The notes under the pieces are model-generated. The model saw only the letters and a list, made by a program, of their open reading frames with translations, was not told where the DNA came from and searched no databases. Shown piece by piece: positions 16,225-24,674 of a stretch of 38,852 nucleotides of DNA. A program made the translations under genes and the position numbers. Source of the stretch: Bacillota bacterium (GTDB lineage Bacteria; Bacillota; Clostridia; Tissierellales; Gottschalkiaceae). Each line of letters opens with the position of its first letter. Position 1 is the stretch's first letter. The stretch lies in NCBI GenBank assembly GCA_023420895.1, contig JAEZUY010000009.1:1-38852 (forward strand). The letters run 5' to 3'.

Positions 16225-16863
16225 TTAAGCTTTTTCTATTATGAACCATCTTCCTTTTTCTTCGTTTTTGACTTCACTGTATTTGTGAAAATCAAGCTTT
16301 CTGAAGATTTCCATATAATACTCTGTAGGTTTCTTTTTCTTTCTTTTACTGTTTTTTCTTGCATTAGGCCATCCCGGATCTACTGCCTGCATTTTTTCAT
16401 ATATGTCTTTATAGAGTTCTCTGCTTCCAAGTCCTCCGCCTATATAAGTTTTTCCTCGGGGCTTAAGTATACGGTATATTTCACTAAAAGCTTTTTCATG
16501 GTCATCCCAGAATCCCATAGAACCTCTGCTTATTATTAAATCGAAAGTATTGTCATCGAAACTCATATCGCAGACATCTTCTATAAGGATTTCAGCTTTT
16601 GAATCGAGTCCCAAGGATTTCGCTCTCTTTTTGGCTTTTTCAACCGCAAATTCATTAATATCTATAAAGGTTCCTTTAAAATCAGTTTTCTTCATGAGAC
16701 TGAATCCTAAGTGTCCCCCTCCGCATCCGATATCAAGAAAATCACCTTCATAAATCTCTGTTTTATCGATAATATCATCAGCTATTACAGGATATATGGG
16801 CGAAAATATATTTTCAGCTATATAATCGAATTCATAATTCGGATCCATTTTCAGAATTTCCAT
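16225..16863 (-). CDS. Class I SAM-dependent methyltransferase
   Basis: The 212-aa protein has the SAM-binding glycine motif FLDIGCGGGHLG (about residues 41-52), an acidic end of strand 2 (TFIDINEFAVEKAKKRA), and LIISRGSMGFWDD with ILKPRGKTYIGGG. The substrate is unknown. A basic patch, RKNSKRKKKKP, sits in the C-terminal third. I start at ATG 16863 because AAGGAGG lies 9 nt upstream; the longer TTG start would place the SD inside the gene. It is first of a three-gene minus-strand cluster with the MoeA-like and DUF364 genes, which makes a small-molecule or cofactor substrate as likely as RNA. Confidence 0.82.
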   Translation of the reverse strand: MEILKMDPNYEFDYIAENIFSPIYPVIADDIIDKTEIYEGDFLDIGCGGGHLGFSLMKKTDFKGTFIDINEFAVEKAKKRAKSLGLDSKAEILIEDVCDMSFDDNTFDLIISRGSMGFWDDHEKAFSEIYRILKPRGKTYIGGGLGSRELYKDIYEKMQAVDPGWPNARKNSKRKKKKPTEYYMEIFRKLDFHKYSEVKNEEKGRWFIIEKA

Positions 16864-17095
16864 ATAATATAGCCTCCTTTTATTACTCAAAATAGAAATA
16901 ACTAATAGAATTCAACAATTAATTAACAATTCTATATACTCAGTCTAGCACAACGAAAAGAAAAAGTATATAGAGTGACTGCAATAAGATTTATGAAGAT
17001 ATAGTGAAATGAAAACGTTCAAATAATTTCTCAAAAGATAAAAAAGCTTCAGATAGGGTAAGAATTATAATATACAGAGAAACGGAGATGATTTT

Positions 17096-18886
17096 ATGTC
17101 AGAAAACAGACTTATAAATGAAAAATCGCCATACCTTTTACAGCATGCTCATAATCCTGTGGACTGGTATCCATGGGGTGAAGAAGCATTTGAAAAGGCA
17201 AAAGAAGAAGACAAGCCGATATTTCTTTCAGTGGGGTATTCTACATGTCACTGGTGTCATAATATGGCTAGAGAATCTTTTGAAAATGAAGAGATAGCAG
17301 GAATACTGAATAAGTATTTCGTATCCATAAAAGTAGATAGAGAAGAGAGATACGATATAGACAATTTATATATGAAATTCTGTCAGGCGACATCCGGAAG
17401 AGGCGGATGGCCTATGTCGATTTTTATGACTCCTGAAGGAAAACCGTTCTTTGCGGGAACTTATTTTCCAAGGATAGATTTCAGAGGGATTACAGGTTTC
17501 AAAACTGTTCTTCTTTCGCTGAAAAAACTCTGGAAAAATGACAGGGAGAAGATAGAAGAAACGGCTGAAGATATTGTAGATTTTGTTAAGAAAAACTACA
17601 TGAAAAACAATGAAAAGGTGCTCACAGAGGACAGCATTAAGAAATCGGCAGAAGGAATAAAGAAGCTTTTTGACAGTGAATATGGAGGGTTCGGACCTAA
17701 GCCGAAATTTCCTATGGCTCACAATATAACGTTTCTTTTAGAATATTCGGAAAAATACGATGATGAGATAGCCAAAGCTATGGCGCTCAAGACATTAGAT
17801 TCGATATTCAAAGGAGGAATTTATGACCATGCAGGAAGCGGATTTTCGAGATATTCTGTAGATGAAAAATGGATGGTTCCTCACTTTGAAAAAATGCTGT
17901 ACGACAATGCACTGCTTCTAGAAGCATATACTGAAGCGTACAGACGGACGGAAAATCCTCTTTATGAGAAGATAGTCAGAGACACGATAGGATTTTTAGG
18001 AAGAGAGATGAAAGACTACAGAGGAGGCTTCTATGCCGGAATAGATGCGGATTCCGAGGGAGATGAAGGAAAGTACTATTTATGGACAGAGAGTGAAATC
18101 TCTTTCATTCTGGGCAAAGAGAATTTTGAAAGATTCAGCAAGTATTTTAACTTAGAAAAGAGTTCGCTTCTCAAAGGAAGAATAGTGCTGAACAGAATAG
18201 GAAGAGAAGTTGATATAGCAGATTATGATTTTCTTGAGAAACAGCTTTTAACTCTGCTTCAGCATAGAGAAAACAGGATAAAACCGCATATAGATGAAAA
18301 AATAATGTGCGCCTGGAATTCTATGCTTGCAAAATCGCTGTTTAAAGCCGGAAAAGTATTTGAAGAGCAGGAAATTATAGATACAGGAAAGAAAATTCTC
18401 GAATTTATAGAGAAGAACATGGTATTAGACGGAAGAATAATGACAGCATATATAGACGGCGAAGTTAAGTATAGAGGATTTATTCAGGATTATGCCTTCT
18501 ATATAGATGCTCTCAAAGAGGAAATGAAGATTTCTGAAGATAAAGAAGAAAAAGAAAGATTAACTGAAAAAATAGATTTTTATACGGAGGAAATGCTAAG
18601 GCTCTTTAAAGATGAAAAAGGAGGTTTCTATCTTGCGGGAGATGATGCAGATGAACTCATAATGAGGGCAAAAGAGACTACTGACGGCTCAGTCGGCTCC
18701 GGAAATTCAGCTGCGGCAAGAGTTCTGATTGAACTTTCTCAAATGAAAGAAAATTTTGCAGGGAAAAGTCAGGAAGAGCTTAGAGAGATTGGAAAAAGAT
18801 CACTCGATATATCAGGTCAGGATATAGAAGTTCTCGGAATTTACTATGGAGAAGCTTTAAGAGGTCTTTTAAGGTACTGCAAATAA
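17096..18886 (+). CDS. YyaL-type thioredoxin-domain protein (DUF255 / spermatogenesis-associated protein 20 family)
   Basis: The 596-aa protein opens with the family signature NRLINEKSPYLLQHAHNPVDWYPW. A thioredoxin-like domain follows with STCHWCH (Cys51, Cys54) and GGWPMSIFMTPEGKPFFAGTYFP. The remainder is an (alpha/alpha)6 glycosidase-like region (GGIYDHAGSGFSRYSVDE, HFEKMLYDNALLL, DADSEGDEGKYYLW). It is shorter than the roughly 680-690 aa common in the family, with most of the loss near the C-terminus, yet it ends on a normal stop. The activity of the family is not settled. SD CGGAGAT lies before ATG. Confidence 0.88.
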   Translation: MSENRLINEKSPYLLQHAHNPVDWYPWGEEAFEKAKEEDKPIFLSVGYSTCHWCHNMARESFENEEIAGILNKYFVSIKVDREERYDIDNLYMKFCQATSGRGGWPMSIFMTPEGKPFFAGTYFPRIDFRGITGFKTVLLSLKKLWKNDREKIEETAEDIVDFVKKNYMKNNEKVLTEDSIKKSAEGIKKLFDSEYGGFGPKPKFPMAHNITFLLEYSEKYDDEIAKAMALKTLDSIFKGGIYDHAGSGFSRYSVDEKWMVPHFEKMLYDNALLLEAYTEAYRRTENPLYEKIVRDTIGFLGREMKDYRGGFYAGIDADSEGDEGKYYLWTESEISFILGKENFERFSKYFNLEKSSLLKGRIVLNRIGREVDIADYDFLEKQLLTLLQHRENRIKPHIDEKIMCAWNSMLAKSLFKAGKVFEEQEIIDTGKKILEFIEKNMVLDGRIMTAYIDGEVKYRGFIQDYAFYIDALKEEMKISEDKEEKERLTEKIDFYTEEMLRLFKDEKGGFYLAGDDADELIMRAKETTDGSVGSGNSAAARVLIELSQMKENFAGKSQEELREIGKRSLDISGQDIEVLGIYYGEALRGLLRYCK

Positions 18887-18945
18887 AAAATGAACTTCTC
18901 GAATTCTTAAAGATGAATTTTGAAATAAAGAGTAACAGATAATTA

Positions 18946-18954
18946 TGATATAAT
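18946..18954 (+). promoter_or_regulatory. Extended -10 promoter element for trpS
   Basis: TGATATAAT, an extended -10 (TG-N-TATAAT), lies about 44 bp before the trpS ATG. No convincing -35 is seen, which an extended -10 can tolerate. Confidence 0.5.
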
Positions 18955-18997
18955 AGTTCTATTGGAATAAACTGAAAGGAGATTAAATAACGGTATT

Positions 18998-19993
18998 ATG
19001 AGCGATAAGAAAATTATTTTTAGCGGAATTCAGCCTTCAGGGGCTTTAACTATAGGAAACTATCTTGGTTCACTTAAAAACTGGGTTGAGCTTCAAGATG
19101 ATTATGAATGTTTTTACTGTGTAGTTGATGAACACGCAATAACAGTTCCTCAGGAACCTAAGGTGCTGAGAAAAAATACTCTTGAAATTCTTGCGGTCTA
19201 TCTTGCGGCAGGACTGGATCCTGAAAAGTGCACACTTTTCATACAGTCTCATGTTCCTGCTCATGCGCAGCTTTCATGGGTTCTGAGCACGATGACTTAT
19301 ATGGGTCAGCTTAACAGAATGACTCAGTACAAGGAAAAATCTCAAAAAGGAGAAGGAAATCTGAATGCAGGTCTTTTCACATATCCTGTGCTTATGGCTG
19401 CAGATATACTTCTTTACAATGCAGATTTAGTTCCGGTTGGAGAAGATCAGAAACAGCACCTTGAGCTTGCAAGAGACTTAGCTGAGAGATTCAATTCAAG
19501 ATACAGCGAGACTTTCACTGTTCCGGACGGATATATTCCAAAAGTCGGAGCGAGAATAATGAGTCTTCAGGATCCTTCTAAGAAGATGTCAAAATCTGAT
19601 GAAGATCCGAATGCATATATTCTGATACTTGATGATGAAGCAACTATAAAGAGAAAGTTCAAAAGAGCTGTAACTGATTCAGAAGGAGTTGTAAAATACT
19701 CTGATGATCAGCCTGGAATAAAGAACTTAATAACTATATATTCAAGCTTCTCGGGAATGACTCCTGAAGAGATTGAGAAAAAATATGAAGGAAAAGGATA
19801 TGGAGAGTTCAAAGAAGATATAGGGGAGCTTGTTGCAGAAAGCCTTAAACCTATAAGAGAGAAAGTGGAATACTATCTTGACAATAAAAATGAACTTGAA
19901 GAAATCTATACTGCAGGGGCTGAAAGAGCTTCTAAAGCGGCAAGAAAAATTCTTTCTAAAGTATATAGAAAAGTGGGATTCATACAGAGATAG
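18998..19993 (+). CDS. trpS: Tryptophanyl-tRNA synthetase
   Basis: It charges tRNA-Trp with tryptophan. The 331-aa class I enzyme has FSGIQPSGALTIGNYLG at the N-terminus (TIGN is the HIGH-equivalent), the DEHAIT and AADILLYNADLVPVGEDQKQHLEL signatures, and the KMSKS loop as KKMSKSDEDPN near residue 197. The length is typical. SD AAAGGAGA is 15 nt from ATG, which is long. A weak AATA/TATT pairing lies between them. No T-box precedes it. Confidence 0.97.
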   Translation: MSDKKIIFSGIQPSGALTIGNYLGSLKNWVELQDDYECFYCVVDEHAITVPQEPKVLRKNTLEILAVYLAAGLDPEKCTLFIQSHVPAHAQLSWVLSTMTYMGQLNRMTQYKEKSQKGEGNLNAGLFTYPVLMAADILLYNADLVPVGEDQKQHLELARDLAERFNSRYSETFTVPDGYIPKVGARIMSLQDPSKKMSKSDEDPNAYILILDDEATIKRKFKRAVTDSEGVVKYSDDQPGIKNLITIYSSFSGMTPEEIEKKYEGKGYGEFKEDIGELVAESLKPIREKVEYYLDNKNELEEIYTAGAERASKAARKILSKVYRKVGFIQR

Positions 19994-19997
19994 TCTA

Positions 19998-20026
19998 TTG
20001 ACATGAATGGATTAAAAGTATAAACT
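19998..20026 (+). promoter_or_regulatory. Promoter for the T-box / valS transcript
   Basis: TTGACA (19998-20003), a 17-bp spacer and TAAACT (20021-20026), directly after the trpS stop. It places the transcription start about 20 nt before the T-box stem I. Confidence 0.6.
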
Positions 20027-20050
20027 GTATTTGTATAAAATATAAGAAAA

Positions 20051-20304
20051 ACGGTGATGAAGAGGAGTAGGCATTGAAATCTAGACAGAGAGCGGATTCT
20101 AGGCTGGAAAATCCGCAAGAGGAAGATGCTGAAGGTAGCTTCGGAGTTTTCTGCTGAAACGGCTGGTTAAAGAAACGGAAATTAGGCAGAAACGCATGAC
20201 GGCGTTAAAAGTCGCAAGAGCCGGGGAGAGATTGTATTCTTTTTTCGGAATTAAGGTGGTAACGCGAGACTTTTCGTCCTTAAACGGATGGAGAGTCTCT
20301 TTTT
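20051..20304 (+). ncRNA. T-box leader (predicted tRNA-Val sensor) with terminator
   Basis: Stem I features are clear: a GA/K-turn-like GATGA with CGGA, AGTA at 20066-20069, GCAT (20070-20073) pairing with ATGC (20126-20129), and a distal AGAGAG. The 3' strand of the specifier loop reads GAAGGTAG (20131-20138). It contains GTA (Val), overlapping GGT, and valS downstream supports GTA. The T-box core AAGGTGGTAACGCG is at 20253-20266. The terminator pairs GAGACT (20265-20270) with AGTCTC (20294-20299) and CGTCC with GGATG, then TTTTT. Uncharged tRNA binding the bulge should favour antitermination. Confidence 0.9.
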
Positions 20305-20330
20305 GATTTTATGCGAAAGATGTGATTCTT

Positions 20331-20504
20331 ATGGAGTTAAGTCTGGGAATGGCAATACTTCTTATATCAGTTCTGTTTATACTGATTACAGACTATATGG
20401 TCAAAAAGGGAAGAATAATTGAAATGAAGAGTATTCTTCTTACTAAAATAGCGGGAACTGTGCTTCTGTTCATAGCGATAGGGTTTCTTATAGCAGGAAA
20501 ATAA
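20331..20504 (+). CDS. 57-aa two-helix membrane protein of unknown function
   Basis: This small ORF lies between the T-box terminator and valS, so its mRNA would share T-box control. It encodes MELSLGMAILL..., two hydrophobic segments (about residues 3-21 and 35-54) and a short basic loop (MVKKGRIIEMK). ATG 20331 is the best start; an in-frame GTG lies 9 nt upstream. The SD is weak (AAAGATG-like). Composition and intact frame suggest a real small protein. I recognise no family. Confidence 0.6.
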   Translation: MELSLGMAILLISVLFILITDYMVKKGRIIEMKSILLTKIAGTVLLFIAIGFLIAGK

Positions 20505-20535
20505 AGAGCACAGAGAAGTTTAAAATTAAAAGGAA

Positions 20536-20580
20536 AGGTGGTGTGGCTGTTTAGAAGAGACTAAACGGCCGGTATATTTG
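20536..20580 (+). promoter_or_regulatory. Structured translation-initiation region of valS
   Basis: SD-like AGGTGGTG (20536-20543) lies 34 nt before the TTG start (20578-20580). Between them GGCTGTTTAG (20545-20554) and CTAAACGGCC (20561-20570) form a 10-bp stem (one G-U) with loop AAGAGA. If the hairpin folds, SD and start are only 8 nt apart (20544 plus 20571-20577). No other SD precedes the TTG. No ATG, GTG or TTG sits at a normal distance from the SD. Confidence 0.7.
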
Positions 20581-23211
20581 GAGAAAAATATAGCAAAAAC
20601 GTACAATCCTAAAGAGTTTGAAGACAGAATATATAAAATGTGGGAAGAGAATGAATGCTTTAAAGCAGATGCGAAAAGCGAAAAAGAGCCCTACAGCATA
20701 GTTATGCCTCCTCCAAACGTTACAGGAAATCTTCATATGGGGCATGCTCTGAACGGAACTCTTCAGGACATACTTATAAGATGGAAGAGAATGGCTGGAT
20801 ACGAAGTTCTATGGCTTCCGGGAACAGACCATGCGAGTATTTCTACAGAAGCAAAAGTAGTTGCTAAGATAGAATCAGAAGGAAAGAATAAATACGACAT
20901 GGGAAGAGAAGCTTTCCTTGAAGAAGCCTGGGAATGGACTAGAGAATACGGCGGAAATATAAAAAATCAGCTTAAGAAACTTGGAGTTTCATGCGACTGG
21001 TCAAGAGAAAAATTCACTCTTGATGAAGGACTTGTAGATGCAGTTGAAGAAGTTTTCATAAGACTTTATGACAAAGGACTTATTTACAGAGGAGACAGAA
21101 TAATAAACTGGTGTCCTAGCTGCAGCACTGCGATTTCAGATGCTGAAGTTGAACACGTTGACACTGACGGCAAGTTCTGGCATATAAAATATCCTATAGT
21201 AGGCAGTGACGACTATCTGGTTATAGCTACTACTAGACCTGAAACTATGCTTGGAGACCTTGCAGTTGCAGTTCACCCTGATGACGAGAGATATCAGGAC
21301 TTAGTAGGAAAGAAGCTTATACTCCCTCTAGTGAACAAGGAAATACCTGTTATAGCTGATGAATACGTTGAAATGGAATTCGGAAGCGGGGCTGTTAAAA
21401 TAACTCCTTCACACGACCCTAACGACTTTGAGGTCGGAGAAAGACACAATCTTGGACAGCTGAAAATAATGAATGATGACGCTACGATTTATGAAGGCGG
21501 AGGAAAATACGCCGGAATGGACAGATATGAAGCGAGAAAAGAAATAGTTAAGGACCTTGAGGAACAGGGATACCTTCTTAAAATAGAGGATCATGAGCAC
21601 AGCGTAGGACACTGTGAGAGATGTTCTACAGTAGTAGAGCCTATAATATCAAAACAGTGGTTCGTATCGATGAAAGAGCTTGCGGCTCCTGCTCTTGAAG
21701 CTTATAAAAAAGGAGATCTCAGCTTTATTCCTCCTAGATTCGGAAAGACTTATACTCACTGGCTTGAAGAGATAAGAGACTGGTGTATTTCAAGACAGCT
21801 TTGGTGGGGACACAGACTTCCTGTTTACTACTGTGAAGACTGTGACAATATAATGGTTTCAAGAACTGAAGTTACAGAATGTGATAAATGTAAATCTAAA
21901 AATGTATATAGAGATCCGGATACACTGGATACTTGGTTCTCTTCAGCATTATGGCCTTTCTCGACTCTTGGCTGGCCTGAAGAAACTGACGATTTTAAGA
22001 AGTTCTATCCTACAAACGTTCTAGTTACAGGATACGATATAATATTCTTCTGGGTTGTAAGAATGGTGTTCTCAGGAATAGAGCAGATGGGAGAAATACC
22101 GTTTGACGATGTGTTTATAAACGGACTTGTAAGAGATGCCGAAGGCAGAAAGATGAGTAAATCTCTTGGAAACGGAATAGATCCGCTTGAGCTTATAGAT
22201 GAATATGGAGCGGATGCTTTAAGATTCATGCTTTCTACAGGAAACAGTCCAGGAAACGATATGAGATTCCACGTTGAGAAAGTTGAAGCGAGCAGAAACT
22301 TTGCAAACAAACTATGGAATGCATCTAGATTTGCTCTTATGAATCTGGATAAAGACTACAGTTTCGATGCAGACAAGCTTCAGACAGAAGACAAATGGGT
22401 TCTTTCAAGAATAAATAAGCTTGCAGAGACTATAGAGAGAAATCTTGAAAAGTATGAACTGGGTCTTGCTGCTTCAAGTATATACGATTTTACTTGGAAT
22501 GAATTCTGCGACTGGTATATAGAACTTATAAAACCTAGACTTTACGGAGAAGGAGAAACTAAAGAGACAGCTCAGGGAGTTCTTCTTTATGTTCTAAGAA
22601 ATATCCTTAAACTTCTTCATCCGTTCATGCCTTATATAACAGAGGAAATATGGTCAGTTCTTCCAGGAGAAGAAGGACTTCTTATATCGGCAGAATGGCC
22701 TGTTAAAGATGAAAGTCTGATATTTGAAGAGGCAGAAGAATCTATGGAATTCATAATGGACTGCATTAAAAATGTCAGAAATATAAGATCTGATATGAAC
22801 GTTGTTCCTTCTAAGAAAGCTAAGATAATATTCGTTACTAAGAGCGACAAGCTTAAAGAAAGACTTGAAGGAGCAGAAGTGTTCTTCGAAAAACTCGCAT
22901 CTGCATCTGAAATAGATGTAAGAGAAAGCAAAGAAGGCATAGGAGAAGATGCTGTATCTGCAGTAGTTGCAGGCTGTGAAATCTACCTTCCGCTTGAAGA
23001 GCTGGTTGATATAGAGAAAGAAATTGAGAGACTTGAAAAAGAAAAAGAAAAACTTGAGGGAGAAATAAAGAGAGTTAACGGAAAACTTTCTAATGAAGGT
23101 TTCGTTAAGAAGGCTCCTGAAAAAGTTGTAGAAGAAGAAAGACAGAAAAAAGTTAAGTATGAAGACATGATGGCTAAAGTTCTTGAGAGACTTGAAAGCC
23201 TTCAGAAATAA
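20578..23211 (+). CDS. valS: Valyl-tRNA synthetase
   Basis: It charges and proofreads tRNA-Val. The 877-aa class Ia enzyme has PPPNVTGNLHMGHAL (HMGH at 53-56), an editing domain (ATTRPETMLGDLAVAVHP), zinc-binding Cys pairs (CPSC, CERC, CEDC/CDKC), and KMSKS at 525-529. The C-terminal coiled-coil arm (about 815-877) is highly charged, with VDIEKEIERLEKEKEK. The TTG start gives MEKNIAKTYNP, matching the family N-terminus, and no other start codon exists in the open upstream frame. Control is likely two-layered: T-box termination and the hairpin-spaced SD. folC follows 38 nt downstream. Confidence 0.97.
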   Translation: MEKNIAKTYNPKEFEDRIYKMWEENECFKADAKSEKEPYSIVMPPPNVTGNLHMGHALNGTLQDILIRWKRMAGYEVLWLPGTDHASISTEAKVVAKIESEGKNKYDMGREAFLEEAWEWTREYGGNIKNQLKKLGVSCDWSREKFTLDEGLVDAVEEVFIRLYDKGLIYRGDRIINWCPSCSTAISDAEVEHVDTDGKFWHIKYPIVGSDDYLVIATTRPETMLGDLAVAVHPDDERYQDLVGKKLILPLVNKEIPVIADEYVEMEFGSGAVKITPSHDPNDFEVGERHNLGQLKIMNDDATIYEGGGKYAGMDRYEARKEIVKDLEEQGYLLKIEDHEHSVGHCERCSTVVEPIISKQWFVSMKELAAPALEAYKKGDLSFIPPRFGKTYTHWLEEIRDWCISRQLWWGHRLPVYYCEDCDNIMVSRTEVTECDKCKSKNVYRDPDTLDTWFSSALWPFSTLGWPEETDDFKKFYPTNVLVTGYDIIFFWVVRMVFSGIEQMGEIPFDDVFINGLVRDAEGRKMSKSLGNGIDPLELIDEYGADALRFMLSTGNSPGNDMRFHVEKVEASRNFANKLWNASRFALMNLDKDYSFDADKLQTEDKWVLSRINKLAETIERNLEKYELGLAASSIYDFTWNEFCDWYIELIKPRLYGEGETKETAQGVLLYVLRNILKLLHPFMPYITEEIWSVLPGEEGLLISAEWPVKDESLIFEEAEESMEFIMDCIKNVRNIRSDMNVVPSKKAKIIFVTKSDKLKERLEGAEVFFEKLASASEIDVRESKEGIGEDAVSAVVAGCEIYLPLEELVDIEKEIERLEKEKEKLEGEIKRVNGKLSNEGFVKKAPEKVVEEERQKKVKYEDMMAKVLERLESLQK

Positions 23212-23249
23212 TAGAAAATCCGGAATTACGGTTAATAAAGAGGTGCGAA

Positions 23250-24551
23250 ATGAGTAGTAAAGTTCAAGATGCGATAAATTATATACACGAAACTAATAAA
23301 TTCGGTTCTGTCCTGGGACTTGAGAATATAAAAACTCTTTTAGGAAAAATGGGTAATCCTCAGGATAAGCTGAAATTCATCCACGTAGCAGGAACTAACG
23401 GAAAAGGTTCGACTTGCTCGTATATAATAAATATGCTTCAGGCAGAAGGATACAGAGTCGGACTTTTCACTTCTCCTTATCTTGAAGTTTTCAATGAGAG
23501 AATCAGAATAAACGATGACTATATAGATGATGAATCTCTTGCTGATATAACTTTTGAAGTGAAAGAAAAAGTTGATGAAATGCTTGAAGAAGGATGCAAT
23601 CATCCTACTGAGTTCGAAATAGTAACAGCGATAGGAATAGACTATTTTGTAAAAGAAAAAGTGGATTTTGTAGTTCTTGAAGTTGGTCTTGGAGGAAGAT
23701 ACGACTCTACAAATGTTATATCAGAGTCTGCTGTATCAGTTATAGCTCCCATAGCTATGGACCATATAGACGTTCTCGGAGATACTTTAGGAAAAATAGC
23801 TTATGAAAAAGCTGGAATAATAAAACCTGAAGGACTTGTAGTTTCATATCCTCAGGATAAAGAAGCTATGGATGTTATAGAAGACGTTGCAAAAGAAGAG
23901 AAAGCTGAGCTGATAGTTGCTCCTTTAGAAAATCTTGATATAAAGAGAACAGGAGAAGACGGAACAGAATTCGCTTTTGAATATAATGGAAATAAATTTG
24001 AAGATCTTGAAATAAAACTGATAGGAAAGCATCAGGCGAAAAATGCAAGTCTTGCACTTACAGCAGTTTTAGTTTTAAGAGAAAAAGGAATAATAGAAAT
24101 TTCTGATGAGAGTATAAAGAAAGGCCTTTCAAACACTAGATGGATAGGAAGACTTGAGCTTATCAGAAAAAATCCTAGATTCATAATAGACGGAGCGCAC
24201 AATCTTCAGGGAATAGAAGCTCTTAAGAAGACTCTTTCAGAAATATTCAATTACAAGAGACTTATTTTAGGACTTGGAATACTTGCAGATAAAGACGTGG
24301 ACCATATGATAGGAGAAATGGCTCCGCTTGGAGATGTAGTGATAGTGACTGAACCTAATATATTCAGAGCTATGACTGCCGAAGAGCTTGGAGAAAGAAT
24401 GAAAAAACTGAACGATAATGTTATAGTTGAAAAAGATATAGAGAAAGCTATAGATAAAGCGCTTGAAATAGCTGAAGAGGATGATTTAATACTGTTCTCA
24501 GGATCACTTTATCTAATAGGTGATGTCAGAACTATAGCTATGAGAAAATAG
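23250..24551 (+). CDS. folC: Folylpolyglutamate synthase / dihydrofolate synthase
   Basis: This Mur-ligase-family enzyme adds glutamate to (dihydro)folates. The 433-aa protein has the P-loop HVAGTNGKGST (about residues 47-57), LFTSPYLEVFNERIRI, the LEVGLGGRYDSTNV metal/nucleotide segment, MDHIDVLGDTL, and FIIDGAHN near residue 312. Length is typical. SD GAGGTG precedes ATG. It follows valS, a common Firmicute order, and ends the transcript at a strong terminator. Confidence 0.95.
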   Translation: MSSKVQDAINYIHETNKFGSVLGLENIKTLLGKMGNPQDKLKFIHVAGTNGKGSTCSYIINMLQAEGYRVGLFTSPYLEVFNERIRINDDYIDDESLADITFEVKEKVDEMLEEGCNHPTEFEIVTAIGIDYFVKEKVDFVVLEVGLGGRYDSTNVISESAVSVIAPIAMDHIDVLGDTLGKIAYEKAGIIKPEGLVVSYPQDKEAMDVIEDVAKEEKAELIVAPLENLDIKRTGEDGTEFAFEYNGNKFEDLEIKLIGKHQAKNASLALTAVLVLREKGIIEISDESIKKGLSNTRWIGRLELIRKNPRFIIDGAHNLQGIEALKKTLSEIFNYKRLILGLGILADKDVDHMIGEMAPLGDVVIVTEPNIFRAMTAEELGERMKKLNDNVIVEKDIEKAIDKALEIAEEDDLILFSGSLYLIGDVRTIAMRK

Positions 24552-24593
24552 TTTTTTCAGAATCAGTTTAGAGATTAAACATCATTTTAAAAT

Positions 24594-24660
24594 AAAAAAG
24601 ACCTGGTTTTCCTCAAAATCTGAAAATTAAGATTTACGGAGAACGGGTCTTTTGTTTTTA
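24594..24660. terminator. Bidirectional terminator after folC
   Basis: A long hairpin: AAAAAGACC and GTTTTCC on the left pair with GGAGAAC and GGGTCTTTT on the right, with a small bulge. An inner AAATCT/AGATTT stem is followed by TTGTTTTT. It serves folC and the convergent DUF4364 gene. Confidence 0.8.
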
Positions 24661-24674
24661 TTAAGTGTTTAATT

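Noticed and set aside
18961..18998. A second hairpin-bridged SD at trpS
   Set aside because: The SD is 15 nt away, but the only intervening pairing is AATA/TATT, too weak to claim.
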